From Bacteroidia bacterium (GTDB lineage Bacteria > Bacteroidota > Bacteroidia > Bacteroidales > UBA932), in assembly GCA_030529945.1 (NCBI GenBank), contig JAUMVX010000010.1:1-39139 (forward strand): a DNA stretch of 39,139 nt. The letters run 5' to 3'. Every line of letters begins with the position of its first letter. The first letter of the stretch is position 1. Position numbers and translations under genes: made by a program. Positions 1 to 8,734 of the stretch are shown piece by piece. The notes beneath the pieces were generated by a model. That model was not told where the DNA came from, made no database searches, and saw only the letters and a list, made by a program, of their open reading frames with translations.

Positions 1-157
1 TGGCCAGAGAATCGAGCACAACCGTTTCGGCCCCGGACTCATCCTGGACCTGAGCGGAAGCGCTCCGGACATCAAGGCGAAGATTTCCTTCGACGCCTTC
101 CCGGAGCCTAAAATCATACTGCTGAAATACGCGAAGATGCGTGCCGCGAAAGAGTGA
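1..157 (+). CDS. uvrD: ATP-dependent DNA helicase UvrD/PcrA/Rep, C-terminal end (partial)
   Basis: Only the last 51 codons are inside the window (reading frame starts at base 2, TGA at 155-157). The tail has the pattern GQRIEHNRFGPGLILDL followed by a short beta-rich segment ending ILLKYAKM. This matches the C-terminal Tudor-like domain of UvrD/PcrA helicases (G-x-R-V-x-H-x-x-F-G-x-G, then v-x-F, then L-L-x-F-A-K-L). SF1A helicases of this kind unwind DNA 3' to 5' in nucleotide excision and mismatch repair; this domain binds RNA polymerase in PcrA. The helicase core lies outside the window, so the call rests on the tail alone. The gene converges on the acyltransferase gene 51 bp downstream. 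Confidence 0.8.
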   Translation, partial: GQRIEHNRFGPGLILDLSGSAPDIKAKISFDAFPEPKIILLKYAKMRAAKE

Positions 158-208
158 GAGCGCGGAGGTGCAAATGCGCTGTGCGCAGCGGCTCGGGCTG
201 CGGAAAAC

Positions 209-1195
209 TTACTCGGCTTTCTCCTTGGGGGGTTCCTGATCTTGAGGATTTTCCTTCTCCTGAGGGATTTCCTTCTTCCAGCGGCGGTGAGTCCAGAGAT
301 AGTTGAACGGCTGCTCCCTGATGTCGGCTTCGAGCAGGGCGTAATAGCGTTTCAGAATCTCTTCCGTTTCCATCTGCGCTGCGTCGATGCAGATCGGGTG
401 GCACTCGAGGATGTAGTGTCCACGGCGGTCGGTCTTCATCCCGAGAAAGGCCACTGACATATGGCATTTGCGCGCCAGAGCAGCCGAAGCCGTCATCGTG
501 GCGGTCTTCTGGTTCATAAAATCCACCACGGCGAATGTCTTGGCGTTATAGTATGGACTCTGGTCGGTGTTAATCAGATAGAACTTTTTCTCGTCCCTGT
601 GCTCAAGCACATAGCGGATGATGTCGTTCGACTCGATATAGCCGTGGAAGTTCTTCTTTCCCTTTTTCGTCAGGGTGGCGCAGCGGTTTTCTCCCATAAT
701 CTCGTTCCAGACCTCGCTCGAGAGCTTCTTATAGACCACGCAGCAGTTGTCCTCGCGCATAGGCATCGGAACGCCGCTGTAGTTGCTCTGGATATAGCCT
801 CCGTGCAGTTCCCAGTTTCCGCAGTGCGAGGTCATCAGCATCACGGAAGACGAGTTGTCGTAGAGCTGTGCGAAAGGCTCCACGTCGGCGATCTCGACTA
901 TGCGCTGCCTGTGGAATCTTTCGGGACTGCAGCCTCCGAACCAGACGACCTCCACGAGAATGTCCGCGAAATGCTGATAGAACCGCTTGCTTATCTTCTT
1001 CAGTTCCTTATACTTAAGCTCCGGGAAACTACGGGCGAGATTTATCATCACATCATCGCGGCGGTAGCGCAGCACGCTGCGGATGAGCCAGGCGAAACCC
1101 TTCGCATTCCAGTAGTGGGCTTTCAGCGGAAGGGCGGCGAAAAGGGACATCAGAGCCTTGAGCAGGCATTTGCGGACTTTTTTGATTCCTGTCAT
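209..1195 (-). CDS. Lysophospholipid/lipid A acyltransferase (LpxL/HtrB family)
   Basis: A 328-residue inner-membrane-associated acyltransferase of the LpxL/LpxM (HtrB) family, which transfers fatty acids to the lipid A precursor. The HX4(D/E) catalytic motif is visible as HCGNWE with H124 and E129. An N-terminal hydrophobic stretch is followed by the family-typical NLARSFPEL segment (about 52-60). The C-terminus is a charged tail rich in P, E, K and Q (about 308-328), probably disordered. The start was set at ATG 1195. A longer reading begins at a TTG (1261) that lies inside a TATTTTTG -7 promoter box, so that extension cannot be translated from this promoter. The exact acyl donor and acceptor cannot be read from sequence. 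Confidence 0.85.
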   Translation of the reverse strand: MTGIKKVRKCLLKALMSLFAALPLKAHYWNAKGFAWLIRSVLRYRRDDVMINLARSFPELKYKELKKISKRFYQHFADILVEVVWFGGCSPERFHRQRIVEIADVEPFAQLYDNSSSVMLMTSHCGNWELHGGYIQSNYSGVPMPMREDNCCVVYKKLSSEVWNEIMGENRCATLTKKGKKNFHGYIESNDIIRYVLEHRDEKKFYLINTDQSPYYNAKTFAVVDFMNQKTATMTASAALARKCHMSVAFLGMKTDRRGHYILECHPICIDAAQMETEEILKRYYALLEADIREQPFNYLWTHRRWKKEIPQEKENPQDQEPPKEKAE

Positions 1196-1258
1196 CTGTA
1201 ATATCTTTAGGGATGTCCCCGGCATCGGGAATGCCGGGAGTTTTCCGTCACACGGATG

Positions 1259-1266
1259 CAAAAATA
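1259..1266 (-). promoter_or_regulatory. -7 box TATTTTTG upstream of the acyltransferase
   Basis: The minus strand reads TATTTTTG, a match to the Bacteroidota TAnnTTTG -7 element. It lies 63 nt before the chosen ATG at 1195. No clear TTTG -33 element is seen at the usual distance. Confidence 0.55.
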
Positions 1267-1395
1267 AGAATCTGTTTCGAGATACGATTCTTAAGTGAGG
1301 AGTTATTTTAAGTCCACATCGTCCCGAGATTTAAAATCGGTAAAAAAACTCCCTCTGATTTCTTGAATCCGCGAGGATTTGCCCGGAGCGCACCA

Positions 1396-1403
1396 TACCT
1401 TTG
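1396..1403 (+). promoter_or_regulatory. -7 box TACCTTTG of the fimbrillin-like gene
   Basis: Perfect TAnnTTTG match, 21 nt before the ATG at 1425. It overlaps a TTG at 1401 that could otherwise be taken as a start, which supports 1425. Confidence 0.65.
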
Positions 1404-1424
1404 CCACAACAGAACACTTGGACG

Positions 1425-2759
1425 ATGAAAAAGGACAGTTCAATATTTTTTCTCTTTCCGCGGCGTTCGCCGCTGGCCGCTCCGGCCTATGTTTGCTTGC
1501 TATTGGTTATTGCGACTGTCCTTTTTCCGTCAGCTTGCACTGATGAAACGGAAGATGACGCATCCGGCCGGAATGCTCACGGTATTATGTGGTCAAGGCT
1601 TGAGGGGGAGCATTCCGCTGCCGGTTTGCCGTCATTGACGCGGGCGGGACTCGTCTGCGACGCGTCCCTGTCTTTTCTGGACGTTCTCATCTATGATGAC
1701 GACAGCCTCCGTCGGCTGGATACCTGGCAGAGATTCACTTCCGAGGAACTTCAAGGGGAGATCGGTCTGCTTTCCGGCGGCGGCGCGAAGATATTCGCCT
1801 TCATCGCGAACTACGCTCCGCTTCCTTCGGTAAGCATCTCCAGGGCAGGGAGTTTCGACGCCCTGATGGACTATGAGGTGCGTCTGCAGGACGACTCCCC
1901 CGAGCATCCCGTAATGACGGCCGCCGTGAGGGCTGCCGCCGGTAGCGGCCTGGGCACGGTAATTCTGGAACCGCTTCTGTCGGCGGTCAGGCTCGGGAGC
2001 ATCTCTTATGATTTCAGAGGAAAGGAATATGAAAAAGAATCCCTGAGAAACATCTGCGCATATCTCATAAATGTAAGCGCATCGTCGCAGATGTTCAGGG
2101 ATTCCCTTTTCACGCCCGGTGAAGTGCTGAATTACGGGGGACTCGTCGGGAGCGATATGGCTTCGCTTCCCGGAAAGTCCCTGCTGTACCGCGACATTCC
2201 GGACTTCCCGGCCCTGAAGCCCTACCGTGCGGAGGCGGACTTTTTCTGCTATCCTAACGATGTGGCGGAGGAGTCTCTGGGCAGGCCGTTCACCAGGCTG
2301 GTGGTGCAGGCCGACATAGGGGGCGAGACCCGCTATTATCCCATAGCCGTAAACCGTCCGGATTTCGGATATCGGGGAGGGCGAGCCGGTCTGGGGCGCA
2401 ATGTCCTCCACTGCGTGAATCTCTCCCTGACGCGGAAGGGCAGCGACTCTCCCGAGGGGGAAATCCCCGCGGAGGACATCACCGAAGGCTGGATGACGCT
2501 ATATCCGGGCCAGTATATCCGCCGGCCTGCGGGAGAGTATCTCCGGGTATGGGTGGAAGTGTACCCCGAGGACACCGAGGTGAAATTCGACATAGAGGAT
2601 CTCGAGGACGACACGGCCGAAGGCTACTACACTTATGAACTCGAAGAAGACGGGCTCGGGGTCGTCCTTCACCTGCTCAAGCCGGGTATGGGGATGTTCT
2701 GCATCGATGCCGGCCCTCCCGTAAACGGCGGCTTCCTCGTCCTCGTGATAATAGACTGA
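1425..2759 (+). CDS. Mfa/FimB-like fimbrillin-family lipoprotein
   Basis: A 444-residue predicted surface lipoprotein. The N-terminus is basic and hydrophobic and ends in a lipobox LFPSAC (Cys about 38). The middle resembles Bacteroidales fimbrial anchor/minor fimbrillin proteins (FimB/Mfa2 or DUF4906-like): a strand with FLDVLIYDDD, then an IFAFIANY strand. A second half carries RLVVQADIGGETRYYPI and LGRNVLHCVNLSLTRKG, like the fimbrillin pattern of a Y-Y-P-I strand followed by R-N-x-x-Y/H and a strand. These proteins are exported, lipidated and built into type V pili by strand exchange. Here the gene stands alone with its own promoter and no fim/mfa cluster, so its partner subunits must lie elsewhere. 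Family level is fairly secure; the role (anchor, tip or orphan adhesin) is not. Confidence 0.6.
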   Translation: MKKDSSIFFLFPRRSPLAAPAYVCLLLVIATVLFPSACTDETEDDASGRNAHGIMWSRLEGEHSAAGLPSLTRAGLVCDASLSFLDVLIYDDDSLRRLDTWQRFTSEELQGEIGLLSGGGAKIFAFIANYAPLPSVSISRAGSFDALMDYEVRLQDDSPEHPVMTAAVRAAAGSGLGTVILEPLLSAVRLGSISYDFRGKEYEKESLRNICAYLINVSASSQMFRDSLFTPGEVLNYGGLVGSDMASLPGKSLLYRDIPDFPALKPYRAEADFFCYPNDVAEESLGRPFTRLVVQADIGGETRYYPIAVNRPDFGYRGGRAGLGRNVLHCVNLSLTRKGSDSPEGEIPAEDITEGWMTLYPGQYIRRPAGEYLRVWVEVYPEDTEVKFDIEDLEDDTAEGYYTYELEEDGLGVVLHLLKPGMGMFCIDAGPPVNGGFLVLVIID

Positions 2760-2871
2760 AAACCACCGCAGTGCGAGTAGCCGCGGCAGGCGTGGGCCTT
2801 GTCATCGCGCGGGCGGCAGTGCCGGAGGAAACCACAGCAGTGGCTGCGGCCGGGATTGGCGGCAACGCCGC
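2760..2871. other. Convergent intergenic spacer with an imperfect direct repeat
   Basis: The 112 bp lie between two convergent stop codons. AAACCACCGCAGTG (2760-2773) recurs as AAACCACAGCAGTG (2829-2842), each followed by a GC-rich stretch, giving an imperfect repeat with 69-bp spacing. No hairpin with a T-run was seen. Confidence 0.4.
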
Positions 2872-3756
2872 TCAATCTTCGCCGCGCTCGAAACGGGAGC
2901 GCCGGGGGAACTTCGTCTCGAATGCCTCCAGCAGGCCCCGGCGGTAGCGACAGTAGCGCCGGGAAGGCATCTGCACGTCGTTTATGCACATCACCTTCAC
3001 CTTCGAATGGAGCACAAGCCACTTTATGCGGCAGAGCGGCCCCAGAGCGAGGGAAATATGTCCCGTGCGGAATGTGCGGCGAAGCGCCAGGCCCTTGTAG
3101 TAAAGATAGTCCTGAAAGAGATACTGATTCAGGTTGCGGTCTTCGCGCGTGCGGGTTACGGAGGAGAGAATCTCCTTCTCCACGGCCGCATAAACCCTCT
3201 CGCTCCCGCTCCTCAGCATCGGGGCGCAGCTGTGCTGAGGCCGCAGGAACGTCGGCGCGGCGTGAAGGCCGAGAGCCTTGCGGGCGAGCGCGTCGGAATT
3301 GCGCACGTGCCGCATATACTGATTCGACACGTGACGGTGAGGAGAGAAATTCAGCCTGATCTTCCCCTCCTCGAAAAAGTCCGTCGCCTTCATAGGATTC
3401 AGCGGAAAGAAATCGTCATTGAAATAGATATACTGCTCCGAAAGTCCCGGAATCCGGTGCAGGAACATCTCTATGGCCGTGCTGTTGAACACAGGCAGGA
3501 ACTCGGAAGGGATGATGTCCGAATGCAGCACCACTTTAAGATGTTCCGAAGCCCAGGAGGGTACCTGACTCTCGCCCGAAACCACCAGAAACACATTGTC
3601 TATGAACGGCATACACTGCTCGATGCCGCGCAGCAGATATTTCAGCGTACCCCAGTCGCGGTAACGCTTCTCCAGCAGGACTTTCCCCAGACAGGTCTCA
3701 TACGACTGCCGCCATAGAGGATCCAGTCCGTCCACATAAGTAATTACTACATCCAT
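2872..3756 (-). CDS. Stealth-family sugar-phosphate transferase
   Basis: A 294-residue cytoplasmic protein of the Stealth family (hexose-1-phosphate transferases that make phosphodiester-linked glycans; some act in capsule synthesis). Conserved region 1 is at the very start, MDVVITYVDGLDPLW, matching the D-V-V-Y-T-W-V-D-G-x-D block. Conserved region 2 follows at about 35-130: LKYLLRGIEQCMPFIDNVFL, then VPSW, HSDIIPSEFLPVFNSTAIE, LSEQYIYFNDDFF. The NDD block carries probable catalytic and metal-binding acids. The ATG overlaps the end of uvrA by 10 bp, so translation is probably coupled. No glycan cluster surrounds it, so substrate and product are unknown. Confidence 0.82.
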   Translation of the reverse strand: MDVVITYVDGLDPLWRQSYETCLGKVLLEKRYRDWGTLKYLLRGIEQCMPFIDNVFLVVSGESQVPSWASEHLKVVLHSDIIPSEFLPVFNSTAIEMFLHRIPGLSEQYIYFNDDFFPLNPMKATDFFEEGKIRLNFSPHRHVSNQYMRHVRNSDALARKALGLHAAPTFLRPQHSCAPMLRSGSERVYAAVEKEILSSVTRTREDRNLNQYLFQDYLYYKGLALRRTFRTGHISLALGPLCRIKWLVLHSKVKVMCINDVQMPSRRYCRYRRGLLEAFETKFPRRSRFERGED

Positions 3757-6584
3757 AAATACTTGGCAGTTATAGTGTCAGCATTTTTCATATCCTCCGG
3801 AGTGCCCTCATAGACGAGACGTCCGCCACGGTCTCCCGCGTCAGGCCCGAGGTCGATGACCCAGTCCGCCGCACGTATGACGTCCATATTGTGCTCCACC
3901 ACGACCAGCGAATGTCCTCCGGCGAGCAGAGCGTCGAAAGCCTTGAGCAGTTTCTCGACATCATAGAAATGCAGACCCGTGGTCGGTTCGTCGAAAATGA
4001 ACAGTATCTTCTGCTTCGCCTCGTTCATCGAAAGGAAGTACGCAAGCTTGATTCTCTGACTCTCGCCGCCCGAAAGAGTGGATGAACTCTGACCAAGTTT
4101 GATATAGCCAAGCCCCACATCCACAAGCGGTTGCAGCTTACGTGCAATCCCCCTCGCAAGTTCTTCCTTTCCCTCTGCAAAGAATGAAATCGCCTGCTCC
4201 ACGCTCATATCGAGAATATCGTCCACGTTCTTCCCCCGATAGCGCACTTCGAGCACGTCCTGCTTGAAACGCTTGCCGCCGCAGGCCTCGCAGACCATCG
4301 TAACGTCCGCCATAAACTGCATCTCGATCTTCACGATGCCCGCTCCCTGGCACTCCGGACATCGCCCGCCTTCCTGATTGAAGGAAAAATGAGCCGCCGT
4401 GATGCCGTTTATGCGGGCATACTGCTGCTGCGCGAGCAGTTTGCGTATGTCGTCGTAAACCTTGAGATAGGTGGCCGCATTGCTCCGCGTGCTGCGCCCG
4501 ATGGGGTTCTGGTCCACGTACTCCACTCTCTGTATCCTGTCGAGATGCCCCCGGAGCCCGCGATGCGTGCCCGGAAGGTCGCCGGAATCGTTCAGCCGCC
4601 GGTACAGCGCGGGCGCGAGAATGTCGCGCACGAGCGAAGACTTGCCGCTGCCGCTGACTCCCGTCACCACCGTCAGCACCCCCAGAGGGAAGCGGACATT
4701 GATGTCCTTGAGGTTGTTCTGCATCGCTCCCGTCACCTCGATATAATATTGCCACCAGCGCTTCTCGCGACTGTAGCGCTGCCGCCGGCCGCTTATGTAC
4801 TGAAGCGTGAGGGAGCGCGAGAGGACCTCGGGAGCGGGGTCCCCGTCCGGCTTCCCCTCGAACACTATCTCCCCGCCGCCATCTCCCGCGAGCGGCCCCA
4901 TATCCAGCAGCAGGTCCGCCGCGCGGATTATCTCCTCATCGTGTTCCACCACGATCACCGTGTTCCCGATGTCGCGAAGGCGGCGCAGCACCGCTATAAG
5001 CCTCTCGGTATCACGCGAATGCAGACCTATCGAAGGCTCGTCGAGAATGTACATCGACCCCACGAGCGAGCTTCCGAGCGCAGTGACGAGATTTATCCTC
5101 TGGCTCTCGCCGCCCGAAAGCGTATTGCACGCCCGCGAGAGCGTGAGATAGCTAAGTCCCACGTCTTCGAGACACTGCAGGCGCGAGACGATCTCCTCTA
5201 TCGCCTTCCCGGCAATGCCGAGTTCATAGCTGTCGAGCGCAGCGGGGGCCTGTCCGCCGCCGAGCAGAGAGGAGAACCACGGCAGCGCCTCGCCCACCGT
5301 CATATCGAGCACCTCCGCGATGTTTTTCCCGGCTACCCGCACATAGAGCGCCTCCTTCCGGAGCCTCGTACCCCGGCACGCTCCGCAGGAGGTGCGCCCG
5401 GAGAAGCGCGAAAGCATAAAGCGGAACTGTATCTTGTAGCGCTGGGTCTGCACCCAGTCGAAGAATTCGTTGATGCCGACGATGCTCTCCGAGTCCCCCT
5501 CGACGCTGTGGCCGTTCCATATCAGGTCCTTCTGCTCCGCGTCCAGCTCGCAGTACGGTCTGAACACGTCCAGTCCGTAGCGCGGCGCGACGTTCACCAG
5601 ATGCTCGCGGAACCAGTCCATCTTCTCCCCGCGCCAGCAGGCGATCGCCCCGTCGTAGATGCTCTTCGACTTGTCCGGCACCACGAGATCCTCGCTGATG
5701 CCGATGATCTTGCCCAGACCGCCGCAGACCGGGCAGGCCCCGAGCGGACTGTTGAAACTGAAAAGGTACTCGTCGGGCTTGCGGAAAGTGATCCCGTCCA
5801 GCTCGAAGCGGCTGCAGAAACTGCGCGACTCTTCTCCGCAAACCGCAGTCACAGAGCCGTTTCCCTGACGAAAAGCCGTCTCCACGGAAGAGAGCAGCCT
5901 CGCGCGCAGATCGCCGTCCATCGGCTCCGGCCCCGCCTTGAGCCTGTCCACGAGAAGCAGCAGGCCTTGCGGCCAATCCGCCTTCTCCGCACGCGTCATC
6001 ACCTCGTCGAGCCGCAGCGCCGCTCCGTCCTTCCAGAAACGCGAGAAGCCCTGCGCACTCAGGCTCAGCATAAGCTCCACCTTGTCCTGACGGCTGTCCC
6101 AGCCAATGTCGGAAAGGACATACACCGGAATGCTCCCGTCCGCCTTCGCAATGCATCCGCTTATGAACTCCATCACATCGGCCGAGGTGGAGCAGCGGAC
6201 TTGCTCCCCACTCACAGGCGAGAAGGTATGGCCGATACGGGCATATACAAGTCTCAGATAATCATAAATCTCCGTCGTGGTGGCGACGGTCGAGCGGGGA
6301 TTCTTCACATTCACCTTCTGCTCGATGGCGACTGCCGGAGGTATGCCCTCTATGGAATCCACGTCAGGTTTTCTGCTCCTGCCGAGGAACTGGCGGGCAT
6401 ATGAAGAAAGGGACTCGGCGAAGCGCCTCTGGCCTTCAGCGTAGAGCGTGTCGAATGCCAGAGAGGACTTTCCGCTGCCGGAAATGCCTGTTATGACCGT
6501 GAAACGCCCGCGCGGAATCTCGATGTCGAGATTCTTGAGATTATTCTCCCGCGCCCCCCTTATGACTATGCACCCTTTCTCCAT
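3747..6584 (-). CDS. uvrA: Excinuclease ABC subunit A (UvrA paralogue)
   Basis: A 945-residue damage-sensing ATPase of nucleotide excision repair. Two ABC modules are complete: Walker A GISGSGKS at 33-40 and a second with K648; ABC signatures LSGGESQRI near 490 and 838. The zinc module in the second half is complete (CPEC near 738, CEAC near 763). In the first half, the usual N-terminal CxxC of the zinc module is replaced by SRFELDGITF while the later CPVC (about 283) remains. This pattern is what I recall of the second UvrA copy in Bacteroidota. A segment resembling the UvrB-binding region (GFSRFWKDG ... LLLVDRL) is present, unlike UvrA2 of Deinococcus, which lacks it. Start ATG lies 7 nt after a -7 box, so the mRNA may be leaderless. 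Confidence 0.93.
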   Translation of the reverse strand: MEKGCIVIRGARENNLKNLDIEIPRGRFTVITGISGSGKSSLAFDTLYAEGQRRFAESLSSYARQFLGRSRKPDVDSIEGIPPAVAIEQKVNVKNPRSTVATTTEIYDYLRLVYARIGHTFSPVSGEQVRCSTSADVMEFISGCIAKADGSIPVYVLSDIGWDSRQDKVELMLSLSAQGFSRFWKDGAALRLDEVMTRAEKADWPQGLLLLVDRLKAGPEPMDGDLRARLLSSVETAFRQGNGSVTAVCGEESRSFCSRFELDGITFRKPDEYLFSFNSPLGACPVCGGLGKIIGISEDLVVPDKSKSIYDGAIACWRGEKMDWFREHLVNVAPRYGLDVFRPYCELDAEQKDLIWNGHSVEGDSESIVGINEFFDWVQTQRYKIQFRFMLSRFSGRTSCGACRGTRLRKEALYVRVAGKNIAEVLDMTVGEALPWFSSLLGGGQAPAALDSYELGIAGKAIEEIVSRLQCLEDVGLSYLTLSRACNTLSGGESQRINLVTALGSSLVGSMYILDEPSIGLHSRDTERLIAVLRRLRDIGNTVIVVEHDEEIIRAADLLLDMGPLAGDGGGEIVFEGKPDGDPAPEVLSRSLTLQYISGRRQRYSREKRWWQYYIEVTGAMQNNLKDINVRFPLGVLTVVTGVSGSGKSSLVRDILAPALYRRLNDSGDLPGTHRGLRGHLDRIQRVEYVDQNPIGRSTRSNAATYLKVYDDIRKLLAQQQYARINGITAAHFSFNQEGGRCPECQGAGIVKIEMQFMADVTMVCEACGGKRFKQDVLEVRYRGKNVDDILDMSVEQAISFFAEGKEELARGIARKLQPLVDVGLGYIKLGQSSSTLSGGESQRIKLAYFLSMNEAKQKILFIFDEPTTGLHFYDVEKLLKAFDALLAGGHSLVVVEHNMDVIRAADWVIDLGPDAGDRGGRLVYEGTPEDMKNADTITAKYLWM

Positions 6585-6591
6585 ACGGACG

Positions 6592-6599
6592 CAAATGTA
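6592..6599 (-). promoter_or_regulatory. -7 box TACATTTG of uvrA
   Basis: Perfect TAnnTTTG on the minus strand, separated from the uvrA ATG by only 7 nt (cgtccgt). The expected transcription start therefore falls at or just before the start codon. Confidence 0.65.
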
Positions 6600-6620
6600 G
6601 TGTTTTTATTTTATTATCTT

Positions 6621-6628
6621 TATATTTG
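6621..6628 (+). promoter_or_regulatory. -7 box TATATTTG of the DPP III gene
   Basis: Perfect TAnnTTTG match, 52 nt before the ATG at 6681 and back to back with the uvrA promoter. A T-rich tract lies upstream, but there is no good -33 TTG. Confidence 0.6.
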
Positions 6629-6680
6629 CAGGAATCGGCATCCCGGCCCGGGGTCGGTGTGTCCGCATAGACAGAATATT

Positions 6681-8687
6681 ATGAAGAAGACAGTGAAAAC
6701 GCTTATGCTAACCGGCGGAGCGGCTCTTATGCTCTGCGCCTGCACCCGGCAGAATGAAGCCGGGGATGATTTCAAATACCTCATCGATGAATTCGCGGAC
6801 CTGAAGATAATGAGGTACCGCGTGCCGGGATGGGAAGATCTCAGCCTTCAGCAGAAGGAGTATGTTTACCATCTCTCGGAAGCGGCCAAATGGGGACGCG
6901 ACATCTATTGGGACCAGGGCGGGAAATGGAACCTTCCTGTCCGCCACGCGATAGAGGACATAATAGACAAATATCAGGGAGAGCGCGAAAACGCGGATTT
7001 TCAGAACTTTATGGTTTACGCGAAGAGGGTGTTCTTCAGCAACGGCATCCATCACCACTACGCCGAGGACAAATTCTTCCCGGGCTGCCCTAAGGAGTAT
7101 TTCCGCAAGCTGCTGGTAAGCTGCGGCCACGAGAGGGAATGCGAGGAACTGCTCAAGGTCATCTATGACCCGACAGTGCTGCCGCAGCGCAAGTCCACCG
7201 ATATGAAGGGGGACATCGTGGCGGAGTCGGCGGTGAATTTCTACGAGGGAGTCACCCGCGCCGAAGTGGAGAAATACTATGCCTCCATCGAGGCGAAGAA
7301 CGACCCGACCCCTATCTCCTACGGTCTGAACAGCAAGGTCTGCAAGGATGCGGACGGCAAGGTGTATGAGGAGGTCTGGAAGGCCGACGGGCTTTACGGG
7401 GCAGCCATCCGCAAGATAACGGAAGAACTCGAAAAGGCCGCCAAGGTCGCGGAGAACGCGCAGCAGAAAAAATATATAGGGACTCTCATCGACTACTACA
7501 GGAGCGGCGATCTGAGGCTCTGGGACGAATATAACATAGAGTGGCTTCAGGATACGCTCGGGACCGTGGACTTCATAAACGGATTCATCGAGGACTATAA
7601 CGACCCTCTCGCCCGCAAGGGTTCCTGGGAGGCTATGGTGAACATAAAGGACCACGCCGCTTCCGAGCGCACCGAAATCCTGAGCGCCAACGCCCAGTGG
7701 TTCGAGGACCATTCCCCGGTAGATGACAGATTCAAGAAGAAGGAGGTCAAGGGCGTGAGCGCCAAGGTGATAAACGCCGTGCAGCTCGCCGGAGACTGCT
7801 ACCCTTCCACCCCTATCGGAATCAATCTTCCGAACGCCGACTGGATACGCCGCGACTACGGCTCCAAGTCCGTGACCATAGCGAACATCACCTCCGCCTA
7901 CGACCTCGCGGCACAGGAGTCCCCGAAGAACACCCTCAGCGAGTTCGCCTGGGACGAAGAGGAAATCGCCCTGGCGAAGAAATACCTCAGCCTCACGGAC
8001 GAAATCCACACGGACCTCCACGAGTGCCTCGGGCACGGCTCCGGTCAGATTCTGCCGGGAGTCTCCCCTAACGCTATGGGAGAATATTCCTCCACACTCG
8101 AGGAAACCCGCGCAGACCTCTTCGGTCTCTACTACTGCGCAGACCCCAAGCTTGTGGAGCTGGGCATCCTTCCCGACGCGGAAGCCTACAAGGCGCAGTT
8201 CTCGAACTACATCCGGAACGGTCTGATGGTCCAGTTCTCCCGCGTGGAGCTGGGCCGCAAGAACACCGAAGCCCATATGCAGAACCGCCTGCTCATCTCG
8301 GCCTGGTGCTATGAGAAGGGAGCTGCGGACAATGTCATAGAGAAGAAAGTCCGCGACGGCAAGACCTATTTCGTCGTGAATGACTACGAGGCCCTGCGCG
8401 GACTTTTCGGGAAGCTTCTCGCTGAAGTGCAGCGCATCAAGTCCGAGGGAGACTATGCGGCCGGCAAGGCTCTGGTGGAGAAATACGCGGTGAACATCGA
8501 TCCTCAGATCCACAAGGAGGTGCTCGACAGGTACGCCGCCCTGAATCTCAAGCCTTACGGCGGTTTCGTGAATCCGGACATCGTGCCTGTGGAGAAGAAC
8601 GGAGTCATCACGGACTATGTTCTGGACTACGGCAAGAGCTATCTCGACCAGATGATGGAGTACGGCCACGACTACGCCGCGCTGTAA
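6681..8687 (+). CDS. Dipeptidyl peptidase III-like lipoprotein (peptidase family M49)
   Basis: A 668-residue zinc exopeptidase of family M49, which removes dipeptides from peptide N-termini. The zinc motif is HECLGH at 447-452, the Bacteroides form of the HEXXGH signature, and the second motif EETRAD is at 474-479 (zinc-binding and catalytic Glu). Length and motif positions agree with the characterised B. thetaiotaomicron enzyme as I remember it. The N-terminus is a lipoprotein signal with lipobox LMLCAC, so it should be anchored in the envelope, probably facing the periplasm. The start was set at ATG 6681 because upstream in-frame codons precede the promoter. It is monocistronic or loosely linked to xerD 47 bp downstream. 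Confidence 0.93.
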   Translation: MKKTVKTLMLTGGAALMLCACTRQNEAGDDFKYLIDEFADLKIMRYRVPGWEDLSLQQKEYVYHLSEAAKWGRDIYWDQGGKWNLPVRHAIEDIIDKYQGERENADFQNFMVYAKRVFFSNGIHHHYAEDKFFPGCPKEYFRKLLVSCGHERECEELLKVIYDPTVLPQRKSTDMKGDIVAESAVNFYEGVTRAEVEKYYASIEAKNDPTPISYGLNSKVCKDADGKVYEEVWKADGLYGAAIRKITEELEKAAKVAENAQQKKYIGTLIDYYRSGDLRLWDEYNIEWLQDTLGTVDFINGFIEDYNDPLARKGSWEAMVNIKDHAASERTEILSANAQWFEDHSPVDDRFKKKEVKGVSAKVINAVQLAGDCYPSTPIGINLPNADWIRRDYGSKSVTIANITSAYDLAAQESPKNTLSEFAWDEEEIALAKKYLSLTDEIHTDLHECLGHGSGQILPGVSPNAMGEYSSTLEETRADLFGLYYCADPKLVELGILPDAEAYKAQFSNYIRNGLMVQFSRVELGRKNTEAHMQNRLLISAWCYEKGAADNVIEKKVRDGKTYFVVNDYEALRGLFGKLLAEVQRIKSEGDYAAGKALVEKYAVNIDPQIHKEVLDRYAALNLKPYGGFVNPDIVPVEKNGVITDYVLDYGKSYLDQMMEYGHDYAAL

Positions 8688-8734
8688 TAATCTTATAGGG
8701 ATCACTTGGGACGGACACTTCCGCCGGCTGCGAT

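Noticed and set aside
4389..6404. Long plus-strand open frame of 671 codons opposite uvrA
   Set aside because: It is an antisense shadow of uvrA in GC-rich DNA; its protein is rich in R, H, A and L with no recognisable domain.
6708..8705. Long minus-strand open frame of 665 codons opposite the DPP III gene
   Set aside because: It is antisense to a gene with all M49 motifs, and its translation shows no family pattern.
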